A stretch of 64,000 nt of DNA from Patulibacter sp. (GCF_030655195.1 NZ_JAURWA010000114.1:1-64000); one strand, 5' to 3'; counted from the stretch's first letter, positions 30,459 to 40,663 are shown. The notes: generated by a model from the letters alone, not told the origin. Program-made: numbers and translations.

Positions 30459-30474
30459 CATGACCGATGTCATG
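30459..30474. promoter_or_regulatory. Perfect inverted repeat CATGAC-CGAT-GTCATG, candidate operator
   Basis: Sequence catgaccgatgtcatg; 6-bp arms, 4-bp spacer, in the divergent intergenic region upstream of the ABC exporter gene. Confidence 0.5.
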
Positions 30475-30534
30475 CCCAGGACCTGACGTCGTGCTCTACC
30501 GGCCGAGGAGCCCTCGGCGCAGACTCGGTGCACG

Positions 30535-31467
30535 ATGAACGCGTCCCCCGATCCCGCCCTCCTCGACCTGCGCGGCGTCACCCAGCGCTACGGGTCGACC
30601 ACCGTCCTGCACGGCGTCGACCTGCACGTCGCGCCCGGTGAGACCGTCGCGCTGCTAGGCCCCAACGGCGCCGGCAAGTCGACGCTCGTGTCGGTCCTGC
30701 TGGGCCTCGCCCGGCCGGTCTCCGGCACCGCCGCGGTCTGCGGCCGCCCGCCCGCCCAGGCGGTGGCCGACGGCTGCGTCGGCGCGATGCTGCAGGACGC
30801 CGGCCTGCCCGACAACACCCGCGTCGGGCAGCTCGTGGAGCTCTTCGCGGCCCTCTACCCGCGACCGATGGACGTCGGCCGCGCGCTCGAGCTCGCCGAC
30901 GCCGCCGACCTCCGCGACCGGCCGTCCGGGGCGCTGTCGGGCGGTCAGGCCCAGCGGGTGCGGCTGGCCCTCGCGCTGGTGGCCGACCCCGAGCTGCTCG
31001 TCCTGGACGAGCCCACCGCGGCGATGGACCCGCAGGTCCGGCGCACGTTCTGGGACGCCCTGAGCGGCGAGATCGGCGGCGAGCGCGGACTGCTCTTCGC
31101 CACCCACCACCTCGACGAGGCCCAGGCCGTCGCCGACCGCGTCGTCGTCCTGGCCGGGGGCCGGATCGTCGCCGACGGCACCCCGGCGGAGGTCGCCGCG
31201 CGCGCCGGCGGCACGATCGTGCGGGTCCGCACCGAGGCCGTCGCCGCCGAGCTGGCGGGCCTGCCCGGCGTGCTCTCCGCCGTCGACGAGTCGGGCGGAC
31301 GCACCGCGATGACCTGCTCGGACTCCGACCGTGCCCTGCGCGTCCTCCTCGAGACGTTCCCCGACGCCCGCGACATCGAGGTGCGGCCCGCCGATCTGGA
31401 GGACGCCTTCCTGACGATGGCCGCCGACGGCTGGACCACGGGCGTCCCCGCCCCCGCCGAGGCCTGA
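30535..31467 (+). CDS. ABC transporter ATP-binding protein (drug/lantibiotic exporter type)
   Basis: Walker A LLGPNGAGKST; signature LSGGQAQRV; Walker B LLVLDEPTAAMDP. Confidence 0.97.
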   Translation: MNASPDPALLDLRGVTQRYGSTTVLHGVDLHVAPGETVALLGPNGAGKSTLVSVLLGLARPVSGTAAVCGRPPAQAVADGCVGAMLQDAGLPDNTRVGQLVELFAALYPRPMDVGRALELADAADLRDRPSGALSGGQAQRVRLALALVADPELLVLDEPTAAMDPQVRRTFWDALSGEIGGERGLLFATHHLDEAQAVADRVVVLAGGRIVADGTPAEVAARAGGTIVRVRTEAVAAELAGLPGVLSAVDESGGRTAMTCSDSDRALRVLLETFPDARDIEVRPADLEDAFLTMAADGWTTGVPAPAEA

Positions 31468-31468
31468 G

Positions 31469-32314
31469 ATGTCCGCCCGTCCGACCCCCACCGCCCTCGA
31501 TCCCGTCCCCACCAGGAGCCCCACGATGACCTCCACCGCCTCCACCGCCGTCCCGCACGCCGCCGGCCGTCCCGCCGCGCCGCGCCGACCCCTCGGGCCG
31601 ACCCTCGCCTACGTCCGCCTGGAGGTGCTGCGCACGGTCCGCAACCCGCGCGCCGTGCTGCTGACGACGATGGTCCCCGTCCTGCTGCTCCTGACGCTGT
31701 CGGGGCAGGGCGACGCGACCGACCGCCGCGAGCTGCTCGCGTCGATGGCGGCGTACGGCGCGATCGGCGGCGGCCTCTTCGCCACCGGCCCGCGCCTGAC
31801 CGCCGAGCGCGTCTCCGGCTGGCTGCGACAGCTCCGCGCCACCCCGCTCTCGCCGTCGGCCGCGGTCCTGGGCAAGGGCGCGGCCGGCCTGCTGCTCGCG
31901 CTGATCTCGTCGGCGATCGTCGGCGCCGTCGGGCACTTCGGCAACGCCGGGATCTCCGTCGCCCAGTGGGCCGAGCTGGTGCTCGCGCTGACCCTGTGCG
32001 CGACGGTCACGACCGCGCTGGGTCTGCTCATCGGGTCGTCGTTCCGCTCGCCCGAGACCGCCCAGGGCGCGACGATGCTCTCGTACATCGGCCTCTCCGC
32101 CGTCGGCGGTCTCTGGGTGCCGCCGTCGCAGTTCCCCGACGCCCTCCAGACCGTCGCGCACGTCCTGCCGACCTACCACGTCGGCGAGATCGCCCGGGCG
32201 ATCGCGACCGGGGGTACCGTCGGGGCGGGCCACTGCGCGATCATCGCCGCGTGGGCCCTCGTCCTGGGCGTCGCGGCGACGGTCGCCTGGCGCCGGGGAA
32301 CCGCCGTCCGCTGA
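31469..32314 (+). CDS. ABC-2 type transporter permease
   Basis: ABC-2 fold TM pattern; follows ATPase gene by 1 nt. Confidence 0.92.
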   Translation: MSARPTPTALDPVPTRSPTMTSTASTAVPHAAGRPAAPRRPLGPTLAYVRLEVLRTVRNPRAVLLTTMVPVLLLLTLSGQGDATDRRELLASMAAYGAIGGGLFATGPRLTAERVSGWLRQLRATPLSPSAAVLGKGAAGLLLALISSAIVGAVGHFGNAGISVAQWAELVLALTLCATVTTALGLLIGSSFRSPETAQGATMLSYIGLSAVGGLWVPPSQFPDALQTVAHVLPTYHVGEIARAIATGGTVGAGHCAIIAAWALVLGVAATVAWRRGTAVR

Positions 32315-32348
32315 CCCCGCGCTCCACCGTCCGTCCCGTCCCACGCCC

Positions 32349-33695
32349 GTGCCGCCCGATCCCGCCGCCCCGGACACGCCGCTCGCCGCCCCGGGGGGGC
32401 CGTCCGGGGTCGGGGCGCACCACGCCGTCGGCGACACCGCGTGGGCCCCGCGTCCCACGTGGACCGGTGACGACCCGGCACGTCCGACTGCGCCGGGCGA
32501 CCGCGAGTCGCCGACGTTCGGCGTCCTCGCGGGCGGGGTCTGGCTGGTCTACCTCTGGCCCGCCGCCGCCCAGGTGCTCGGGGGTGACTGGCCGCTCTGG
32601 CAGCGCCTCGTCGGCGGCGTCCTGCTGCTGGCCTTCCTGGGCCTGTACGTGACGACGCTCGCGGTGATGATCCCGGCGCGTCGGGCACGCAACGCCCGTC
32701 AGCAGGGCCTCGAGCCGTTCGGCCCCGCGCCCGGCGATCGTGAGATGTGGCTGCGCGTCGGGGGTCTCGTGACGATCGGCCTGACGAGCTCCGCGGCGTT
32801 CGGCGGCGAGTGGCTGACGACGATGGCGTTCGTCGCGGCGGTCCTCGCGGTCTGGACCGACGTGCCGTGGCCCCCGCGGCTGATCGTCGCGACCGCGCTG
32901 GTCTGCGAGGCCCTCCTGCTCGTCCGTGGGACCGGCGGGGACGGGGACACCGCCTCGTACTTCTGGCTCGGCTTCGCCGTGCTGGTGGCGGGGTTCGTCA
33001 GCTACGCGGCCCGACGCCGTGGGGAGCTCGAGGGCGAGCTGCGGCGTGCCCGGGAGCAGAACGCGCGACTGGCCGTCTCCGACGAGCGCGACCGGATCGC
33101 CCGGGACCTGCACGACCTGCTCGGCCACAGCCTGACGGTCATCGCGGTGAAGAGCCAGCTCGCCGAGCGGCTGCTGGACCGCGGCGAGTCCGAGCGTGCC
33201 TCGACCGAGATCCGGGACGTCCGCGGGGTCGCCCGTGATGCCCTGCGCGAGGTGCGGCAGGTCGTCGACGGCTTCCGCGGCCGGCCGCTGAGCGCCGAGC
33301 TCGCCTCCTGTGCAGCGGCGCTGCGCTCGGCGGACGTCGAGGTGCGCACCGAGGCCCCGGCGCGGGGCGTCCCGCAGGACGTCGAGGACGTCGTCGCCTA
33401 CGTCGTCCGCGAGGGCACGACGAACGTGCTCCGCCACAGCGCGGCCTCCCGGTGCACCCTCGCGGTCCGGGCGGAGGACGGCCTCGTCGTCGCCACGGTC
33501 GCCGACGACGGCCCGCGCTCCGTCGCGGCCCGCCAGATCCCCGGCGATCCGGCGGCCCCGCGCACGGCCGACGGCGGGGGCAACGGCCTGCGGGGGCTGG
33601 CCGAGCGCGTCGCGACCGTGGGCGGCACCCTCGACGTGGGGCCCGGCCCCGACGGTGGCACCGTGCTGCGGGCGACGATCGCGGTGCCCGGATGA
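32349..33695 (+). CDS. Sensor histidine kinase (HisKA_3/DesK-like)
   Basis: ERDRIARDLHDLLGHSLTVIAVKSQLAERLL; GTTNVLRHSAASRCTLAV; GGGNGLRGLAERVATVGGTL. Confidence 0.95.
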   Translation: MPPDPAAPDTPLAAPGGPSGVGAHHAVGDTAWAPRPTWTGDDPARPTAPGDRESPTFGVLAGGVWLVYLWPAAAQVLGGDWPLWQRLVGGVLLLAFLGLYVTTLAVMIPARRARNARQQGLEPFGPAPGDREMWLRVGGLVTIGLTSSAAFGGEWLTTMAFVAAVLAVWTDVPWPPRLIVATALVCEALLLVRGTGGDGDTASYFWLGFAVLVAGFVSYAARRRGELEGELRRAREQNARLAVSDERDRIARDLHDLLGHSLTVIAVKSQLAERLLDRGESERASTEIRDVRGVARDALREVRQVVDGFRGRPLSAELASCAAALRSADVEVRTEAPARGVPQDVEDVVAYVVREGTTNVLRHSAASRCTLAVRAEDGLVVATVADDGPRSVAARQIPGDPAAPRTADGGGNGLRGLAERVATVGGTLDVGPGPDGGTVLRATIAVPG

Positions 33696-34297
33696 TCCGG
33701 CTGTTGCTCGCCGAGGACCAGGGCATGGTGCGCGGCGCCCTCGCTGCGCTCCTGGACCTCGAGGACGACCTCGAGGTGGTCGCCCAGGTGGCCCGCGGCG
33801 ACGAGGTCGTCGACGCCGCCCGGGCCGCGCGCCCCGACGTCGCGCTCCTGGACATCGAGATGCCCGGCCTCGACGGGATCTCCGCGACGGTCGACCTGCT
33901 GCGGGAGCTCCCGTCGTGCCGCGTCGTCGTCCTGACGACGTTCGGGCGACCGGGGTACCTGCGCCGGGCGATGGCCGCCGGGGCCTCGGGATTCCTCGTC
34001 AAGGACGGCTCGGCGGACGAGCTCGCGGCGGCGGTGCGACGGGTCGCGGCCGGCGGCCGCAGCGTCGACGCCGAGCTGGCCGCCGCGGCCCTGCAGGCGG
34101 GGGAGAGCCCGCTGACCCCGCGCGAGCGCGACGTCCTGTCCGCCGCCGAGGACGGCGGGTCGATCGCCTCGGTCGCCGCCGCGCTGCACCTGTCGGAGGG
34201 GACGGTGCGCAACTACCTGTCCGCGGCGATCGGCAAGACGGGCACGGCCAACCGCGTGGAGGCCGCCCGCACGGCCCGCGACCGCGGCTGGCTCTGA
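33692..34297 (+). CDS. LuxR/NarL-family response regulator
   Basis: MIRLLLAEDQGMVRGALAALL; VALLDIEMPGLDG; LTPRERDVL...SVAAALHLSEGTVRNYLSAAIGKTGTANRVEA; ATGA overlap with kinase. Confidence 0.96.
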   Translation: MIRLLLAEDQGMVRGALAALLDLEDDLEVVAQVARGDEVVDAARAARPDVALLDIEMPGLDGISATVDLLRELPSCRVVVLTTFGRPGYLRRAMAAGASGFLVKDGSADELAAAVRRVAAGGRSVDAELAAAALQAGESPLTPRERDVLSAAEDGGSIASVAAALHLSEGTVRNYLSAAIGKTGTANRVEAARTARDRGWL

Positions 34298-34366
34298 GGC
34301 GTCGCCCGGCCGGGCCGCCGCGCCGACGGAGCACCGCACGCTCCGCATCCGGCATCCTCCTGCGCA

Positions 34367-35314
34367 GTGCCCGGTCCCCGAACCCGTCCCCTCGTCACCA
34401 CGGCCGGCCTCGGTCTCGCGCTGCTGCTCGTCTGCGCCGCGGTGATCGTCCTCGCCCGCCCCGGCGGCGGGGCCGACGCGGGCGCGGCCGAGTCCACCGG
34501 TGCCAAGCGCTTCGCCGACGACAGCTGCCAGTCCTCCGCGGTCCGCTTCGGGGTCGTGCTGCCCGACGGCGACGCGCAGGGCCGGGCGGCGGCCGACCGA
34601 CTGACCACCGACCTCGCGGAAGGCCTGGGCTGTCGCGCGATCGCGATCCCCTACGCCACCCAGGCCCGTCTGGTGACCGCCCTGGCGATGCAGGAGGTCG
34701 ACATCGCCCAGCTGGACCCCGCCGCCGCGATCGTGGCCTCCCGGGCCACCGGCTCGGTCCCGGCCGGCGCCTATGCGGTCGACGAGGACACGCCGGCCCG
34801 CACCGCCCCGACCGAGATGTGGGTCCGCCGCAGCACGGACCTGCGCACGCTGCAGGACCTGCGCGGCCGCCGGATCGCCCTGGGGCCCGCCCTGACGGCC
34901 GGCGGCGACCTCGATCCGCGGTCCGCGCTGCTGCGCGCGGGCGTCCGCCCCGACGCGACCGAGACGACCACCACCTCGGGCGACGACGAGGCGCTGACCG
35001 CGCTGCGCCGCGGCCGCGTGGACGCCGCGGTGACCCGCGGCGCGCCGATCGCGTCGGAGACCGAGGGCCTGCGCCGCATCTGGTCCGCCACGGGCCCCCT
35101 CGCCGACGTCGTGCTGCTCCGCCCCGCGATCCCGCGCGCCGTGCGCCGGCTGATCCAGGTCGCGATCCGGGACCTGCCCGGCGCGGCGCTCGCACCGCTG
35201 GCGGCCCGCCAGGGCATCTCGGAGCCCGCCCCGCTCGCCGTCGTCCCGCTCGACCTCTACGCCCCGGTCGCCTCGCGGCTGGACGACCTGATCGCGGCGG
35301 GCCTGACCCCGTAG
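34367..35314 (+). CDS. PhnD-like phosphate/phosphonate ABC transporter substrate-binding-like protein (orphan)
   Basis: N-terminal hydrophobic anchor; VRFGVVLPDGDAQGRAAADRLTTDLAEGLG, VDIAQLDPAAAIVA, TLQDLRGRRIALGP, DEALTALRRGRVDAAVT. Confidence 0.75.
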   Translation: MPGPRTRPLVTTAGLGLALLLVCAAVIVLARPGGGADAGAAESTGAKRFADDSCQSSAVRFGVVLPDGDAQGRAAADRLTTDLAEGLGCRAIAIPYATQARLVTALAMQEVDIAQLDPAAAIVASRATGSVPAGAYAVDEDTPARTAPTEMWVRRSTDLRTLQDLRGRRIALGPALTAGGDLDPRSALLRAGVRPDATETTTTSGDDEALTALRRGRVDAAVTRGAPIASETEGLRRIWSATGPLADVVLLRPAIPRAVRRLIQVAIRDLPGAALAPLAARQGISEPAPLAVVPLDLYAPVASRLDDLIAAGLTP

Positions 35315-35342
35315 GCGGACGCCCACCCGCACCGGTCCAGGA

Positions 35343-35380
35343 ACGACGAAGGGCCGGCGAGATCGCCGGCCCTTCGTCGT
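35343..35380. terminator. Bidirectional hairpin: 17-bp perfect stem, AGAT loop
   Basis: acgacgaagggccggcg-agat-cgccggcccttcgtcgt between convergent genes ending 35314(+) and 35416(-). Confidence 0.85.
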
Positions 35381-35415
35381 CGTGCGGTGCGCCCCGCGGC
35401 CGAGAGTGCGCCCGC

Positions 35416-36327
35416 CTAGGCGGCGACCGCGCCGACCACCGAGGTCGACCAGTCGATGACCGCGGTCGGCTTGACGACGTGGCGGCCCAGGCCGAGGGCC
35501 TTGGGATCCATGCCGAGCGCCAGACCGACCATCTGCGGCAGGTGCAGCACCGGCATCTGCAGGTTGCGCCCGACGACCTTGTTCACGCGCGGCTGCTGCA
35601 TGTCGAGGTTGAGGTGGCACAGCGGGCACGGGGTCACGAGGCAGTCGGCCTGCGCGTCCTTCGCGTCGCCGAGGTGCCGGCCGGCCTGCTTGAACGACGT
35701 CTCCGCGTTCATCAGGGCGACCGGGAAGCCGCAGCACTTCTGCGAGCCGGCGTACTCGACGACGGTGCCGCCCAGCGCCTCGATGACCTTCTCGAGGTAC
35801 GTGTCGCGCGGGTGCTGGTCGTCGATGCCGATGCGGTCGTTCGGCCGGACGATGTAGCAGCCGTAGAACGGCCCGACCCGCAGGTCGGTCAGCGGCCGCT
35901 TGACCTTCGACGCGAGCGCGTCGAGGCCCAGCTCCTCCACGAGCACCCAGAGGAAGTTCTTGTTGACGATCCCCGCGGCGTACTCCAGGCCCTCCGGGGT
36001 CAGGTGCCTGTTGACCTCGTCGCGGTACTCGGCGCTGGCGTCCAGCCGCTGCTGGCACTCGCTCTGCGCGCCCTGGCAGGTCGAGCAGATGTTCATCATC
36101 ATGTCCGCGCCCTGCTCGATCTCCTTCTGCGCGAGCGCGAAGGTGCGGGCGTTCAGGGTGTCGGCGAGCTCCTGCGAGTGCTCGGCGATGACGCCGGCGC
36201 CGCAGCAGTTGGCGCGGTTGAGCTCGACGAGCTCGATGTCCAGCGCGGGGGCGACCTGCGCCATCGCGCCGTGGAGCTCCGGGGTGAAGCCGCGGCTCAC
36301 GCAGCCGGGCCAGTAGGCGACCTTCAT
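35416..36327 (-). CDS. Heterodisulfide-reductase-B-like (CCG domain) subunit of succinate dehydrogenase/fumarate reductase (class E type anchor)
   Basis: YWPGCVSRG, NRANCCGAGV, CSTCQGAQ, KCCGFPVALM, CPLCHLNLD: two CCG motifs; operon with sdhB and sdhA. Confidence 0.9.
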   Translation of the reverse strand: MKVAYWPGCVSRGFTPELHGAMAQVAPALDIELVELNRANCCGAGVIAEHSQELADTLNARTFALAQKEIEQGADMMMNICSTCQGAQSECQQRLDASAEYRDEVNRHLTPEGLEYAAGIVNKNFLWVLVEELGLDALASKVKRPLTDLRVGPFYGCYIVRPNDRIGIDDQHPRDTYLEKVIEALGGTVVEYAGSQKCCGFPVALMNAETSFKQAGRHLGDAKDAQADCLVTPCPLCHLNLDMQQPRVNKVVGRNLQMPVLHLPQMVGLALGMDPKALGLGRHVVKPTAVIDWSTSVVGAVAA

Positions 36328-36329
36328 GG

Positions 36330-37526
36330 CTAGTGGGTCCTGTCTGTCGCGGGGGTGTTCACGGCGGACTGGTCGCCCGTCGACTCGATCTGCGCCTCGT
36401 GCGAGCTGTCCTGGTCGCCCGGCGCCTCCGGCTCGTCCGGCTGCGTGATGTAGAGGTTCAGCTCGAGCCGCTCGTCCCGGGCGCCGATCTCGGAGTAGAT
36501 CCGCCGAATCTCCGACTGGTTCGGGTTCTTGTGGTGGATCAGCGCCGTCTTCGGCGTGACCTTCCGGCGCAGCAGCGCCGTGGCGATCACCGAGACCGAG
36601 CTGGCGATCTCCTTCGCCGAGCGCGGGTGCAGCTTGCCGCCCTTGGAGTCCGGGACCAGCTGCGCCTCGTTCAGCGTGCCCCACTTCTTGACGTGGTTGA
36701 CGAGCGCGTGCTCGTGCCGCGAGCCGTCGTTGACGTCCTCGATGTCGTGGTCCGCCGACGCGATGCGCCGCAGCCGCATGATCTGGTTCATCGGCGCGAC
36801 GCCCTTCGGGCACGCCTCGATGCACTTGAAGCAGTGGGTGCAGTCGTAGATGCCGTGCGGATCGTTCGCCAGGTCCGTCAGGCGCTGCTCGTGCCGGCTG
36901 TCGCGGGGGTCGCCGACGAAGCGGTAGGCCTTGGCGAGGGCGGCGGGCCCGATGAACAGCGGATCCACCTCCATCGACAGGCAGTCCGACACGCAGGCGC
37001 CGCACTGGATGCAGGCCATGGACTGCGTCACGTCGACCATCGCCTCGCGCGGGACGATGTGCTCCTTGACCGGGAGCGGCTCCTGGGGGAGCAGCCACGG
37101 GGTGACCCGCTGCTGCTTCTTCCAGTGGACCGCGTCCATGTCGACGATCAGGTCCTTGATGACGGGCATGTTGCCCATCGGCTCGACCGTGATCTTGCCG
37201 TCCTTGGACCGGTCCAGCGCGTCGCTGAGGTGCGTGTGGCACGCCAGCCCCGGCTTGTCGTTGATCCGCGTGCCGCACGAGCCGCAGATCGCGGCGCGGC
37301 AGGAGCAGCGGATGCCGATCGAGCCGTCCTCGTGGTCCTTGGCGGTGAGGATGGCGTCGAGGACGGAGCGGTGGGGCTCCATCTCGACGACGAACTCCTC
37401 GTAGTACGGCGCCTTGCCGGACTCGGGGTCGAACCGGCGGAGGCGGAGCGTGAACTCCTTGAGGCCCTCGGAGTCGCCGTGCCAGGCCCCGTCGTCGGTC
37501 TTCGTGGTGTCTTCGGTGGTCGACAT
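36330..37526 (-). CDS. sdhB: Succinate dehydrogenase/fumarate reductase iron-sulfur subunit (operon 1)
   Basis: CSCRAAICGSCG; CIQCGACVSDCLSM; CTHCFKCIEACPKGVAP. Confidence 0.95.
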   Translation of the reverse strand: MSTTEDTTKTDDGAWHGDSEGLKEFTLRLRRFDPESGKAPYYEEFVVEMEPHRSVLDAILTAKDHEDGSIGIRCSCRAAICGSCGTRINDKPGLACHTHLSDALDRSKDGKITVEPMGNMPVIKDLIVDMDAVHWKKQQRVTPWLLPQEPLPVKEHIVPREAMVDVTQSMACIQCGACVSDCLSMEVDPLFIGPAALAKAYRFVGDPRDSRHEQRLTDLANDPHGIYDCTHCFKCIEACPKGVAPMNQIMRLRRIASADHDIEDVNDGSRHEHALVNHVKKWGTLNEAQLVPDSKGGKLHPRSAKEIASSVSVIATALLRRKVTPKTALIHHKNPNQSEIRRIYSEIGARDERLELNLYITQPDEPEAPGDQDSSHEAQIESTGDQSAVNTPATDRTH

Positions 37527-39229
37527 CAGTACGTGCGCTCCATCGGCTCCCACTGGGTGAACGTGATCGGCGCCTTGTCCAGCTTGGCCGGGGCGTCGGC
37601 TCCTTCACCGTCCTGGGAGACGGTCAGGTGGAAGAGCCAGTCCTCGTCGTTGCGCTCGGTGAAGTCGGTGCGGGAGTGCGCGCCGCGCGACTCCTTGCGC
37701 TCGAGCGCCGCCGTGACGATCGCCTCGGAGCAGTCGAGCATGAAGCCGAGCTCCAGGGCGCCGAGGACGTCCTGGTTGAAGACCGTGCCGCGGTCGTCGA
37801 TGTAGGCCGTCTTCGCCTCCTCCTGCAGCCGGTTGACGATCTCCTTGCCCTTCGTCATCCCCTCCTCGTCGCGGAAGACGGCGCAGTACTGGTTCATCGA
37901 GACGCCGAGCTCCTCCTTGATCTCGGAGATCCGGCGTCCCGTCTTGGGGCGGTCGATGATCTCCTGGATGTGGCGGGTGTCGTCCCGGAGCTGGGCGTCG
38001 GAGATCTTCGGCATCTGCATCGACCCGGCGACCGCGGCGGCGTGCTGGCCGGAGCGCTTGCCGAAGATCAGGGTGTCGAGCAGGGAGTTGGCGCCGAGGC
38101 GGTTGCCGCCGTGGACCGACACGCAGGCGACCTCGCCGGCGGCGTACAGGCCGGGGACGTCGGTCTCGCCGTTGATGTCGGTCTTGACGCCGCCCATCGT
38201 GTAGTGCTGGCCCGGACGGACCGGGATCGGCTCCTTCGTGATGTCGATCCCGGCGAAGTCGCGGCCGAGGTTGACGATCTCGCGCAGCGCCTCGAGCACG
38301 CGGTTCTTAGGGACGACCGTGACGTCGAGGAGGACGGAGTCCTTCAGGGGCCCGGTGCCGCGGCCCTCGTTGATCTCGCGCTGCTCGGCGCGGGAGACGA
38401 CGTCGCGGGACGCCAGCTCCATCTTGTTCGGCGCGTCCTTCTCCATGAACCGCTCGCCGGCGGCGTTGAGCAGGTGCGCGCCCTCGCCGCGGGCGCCCTC
38501 CGTGATGAGGAAGCCGTTGGCCGTCATCGTCGTCGGGTGGTACTGGATCATCTCCATGTCCATCAGCCGCGCGCCGGCGCGGTAGGCCAGGGACATGCCG
38601 TCGCCCGTGCAGATCAGGCCGTTGGTCGTCGGCTTGAACGCCTGACCGACGCCGCCGGTGGCGAGGATCGTGGACTTCGCGTTGAAGGTGCGCATCTCGC
38701 CCGTGCGGATGTTGCGGGCGACGCAGCCGACGCAGCGGCCGGAGTCGTCGCGCAGGAGCGAGGTGTTGAACCACTCCTCGAACCGGTCGACCCGGTCGTG
38801 GTACTTCATGAGCTGCTCGTACAGCACGTGCAGGATCGCCTGACCGGTGATGTCGGCGACGTAGGCGGTGCGCTTCATCGACGCGCCACCGAAGGCGCGG
38901 AGGTCGAGGTGCCCCGTGTCGTTGCGATGGAAGGTGACCCCGATGTGCTCGAGGTGCATGATCTCGCCGGGCGCCTCCGAGCACATGATCTCGATGGCGT
39001 CCTGGTCGCCCAGGTAGTCCGAGCCCTTGACGGTGTCGAAGGCGTGCGAGCGCCAGTCGTCCTCGGGGTTGATCGCCGCGTTGATGCCTCCCGCCGCGGC
39101 GACGGAGTGGGAGCGGACCGGGTGGACCTTGCTCAGGATCGCGACCGTGGAGCCGGCGTCGGCTGCGGCGAGCGCTGCGCGCTGACCGGCCAATCCGGCC
39201 CCGATGATGAGGACGTCGTGTGCAGGCAT
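37526..39229 (-). CDS. sdhA: Succinate dehydrogenase/fumarate reductase flavoprotein subunit (operon 1)
   Basis: VLIIGAGLAGQRAALAAA; HSVAAAGGINAA; HPTTMTANGFLITEGARGEGAHLLNAAGERFM; HYTMGGVKTDINGETDVPGLYAAGE. Confidence 0.96.
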   Translation of the reverse strand: MPAHDVLIIGAGLAGQRAALAAADAGSTVAILSKVHPVRSHSVAAAGGINAAINPEDDWRSHAFDTVKGSDYLGDQDAIEIMCSEAPGEIMHLEHIGVTFHRNDTGHLDLRAFGGASMKRTAYVADITGQAILHVLYEQLMKYHDRVDRFEEWFNTSLLRDDSGRCVGCVARNIRTGEMRTFNAKSTILATGGVGQAFKPTTNGLICTGDGMSLAYRAGARLMDMEMIQYHPTTMTANGFLITEGARGEGAHLLNAAGERFMEKDAPNKMELASRDVVSRAEQREINEGRGTGPLKDSVLLDVTVVPKNRVLEALREIVNLGRDFAGIDITKEPIPVRPGQHYTMGGVKTDINGETDVPGLYAAGEVACVSVHGGNRLGANSLLDTLIFGKRSGQHAAAVAGSMQMPKISDAQLRDDTRHIQEIIDRPKTGRRISEIKEELGVSMNQYCAVFRDEEGMTKGKEIVNRLQEEAKTAYIDDRGTVFNQDVLGALELGFMLDCSEAIVTAALERKESRGAHSRTDFTERNDEDWLFHLTVSQDGEGADAPAKLDKAPITFTQWEPMERTY

Positions 39230-39890
39230 GGGCCTCCTCGGGCCAACTGGGGAACCGGTGATCGATCCTACACAGGGTGCTACCCGGGAGGGTCCATGCC
39301 AATCCATCCTCGGACGGTCGGACTTCCGGTATTTCGGGCACCCTTCCACGCCCGTCGGCGGGGCCTCCCGCAGGCTCGTCGGCGCCGCTCGGTGCGGCGG
39401 GAAACGCCCGATGGAACGGGGCCGTCGCGGGTCCCGGGCCGATCGGCCGGTCTCCGCTGCGCCGCCGCAGCGGATCGCCTCCGCGGGGCGTCGTGTGCTG
39501 TTCGGTGGGGATGGTGCTCCACGGTGGTGTGGCGCGACGCGACGTCGATGCGGAGGGCGGTTGTTCAGGCGATGGTGGTGGTGATGGTCGTCCGGTTTGC
39601 GTTGCAGTTTGCGGTGGTGTGCGTCGCCGGAGGCCGACGGTTCCGGCGGATCTCGACATGCACGCGTCTCGGCCTCAGAGCGTGATCGCCAGCACAGACC
39701 GGGCGATCCGCCCGACTCCAGCGCCCGTCGCTCGACGCCTCGGCCCGTAATGGCGGGTTCCCTAATTGGTGCGGTACGGTGCGGCGCCGCGTCCGATCCG
39801 CCGCCGCGCGCGTCGATCTCGTATGTGACGCCCGACACGGAATACAGGCAGGGAGACAACCGGCTGTGGGGTGTGGGGCGTAACATCGAC

Positions 39891-40663
39891 GTGGACGTGG
39901 CGACCCGAGAACTGAGACGACGCAGGCGGACCTGGATCGGGGAGGCCTGGGACTCCAACGTCGGCAAGAAGCTCGCCGTCGCGCTGACCGGGATCGTCCT
40001 CGTCGGCTACGTGGTCCTCCACATGATCGGCAACCTCACGGCCCTGCTCGGGGCGGGGGAGGCCGCCACCGGCGGCGCGCAGATCGACGACTACGGCCAC
40101 TGGCTCCGGGAGTTCGGCACGCCGCTCCTGCCTGCCGAGACGTTCCTCTGGGCCGTCCGCATCTTCCTGCTGGCCTCGCTCGTCGTCCACGTCGTCGGCG
40201 TCTACCAGCTGACGATGCGCAACCGGGCCGCGCGGCCCGCCGGCTTCCCCGCCAAGCGCATCGGCCGGTCGTGGTCCGCCCGCACCATGCGGCTCACCGG
40301 GCCGCTGCTGCTCGCGTTCATCGTCTTCCACATCCTCCACTTCACGCTGCTGGCGGTCGACGTCACGCCCTTGGCGCACGGCGAGATCTACTCGAACGTC
40401 TACGGCGCGTTCCAGAAGTGGTACTTCGTCGTGCTGTACCTGGCCGCGGTCGCCGCGCTGGGCTACCACCTGCGCCACGGCGTCTGGAGCCTGTTCCAGA
40501 CCCTGGGCCTCGACACGCCCGCGCGCAACGCCTACCTGCGCCACGGCTCGACGGCGCTGGCCGTCTTCGTCGTCGTCGGCTTCTGGATGGTGCCGATCAG
40601 CTTCGCCACCGGCGCGCTCCCCGAGCCCGTCACCGGCCCGAACGCCCCCACGGAGGTCTCCAA

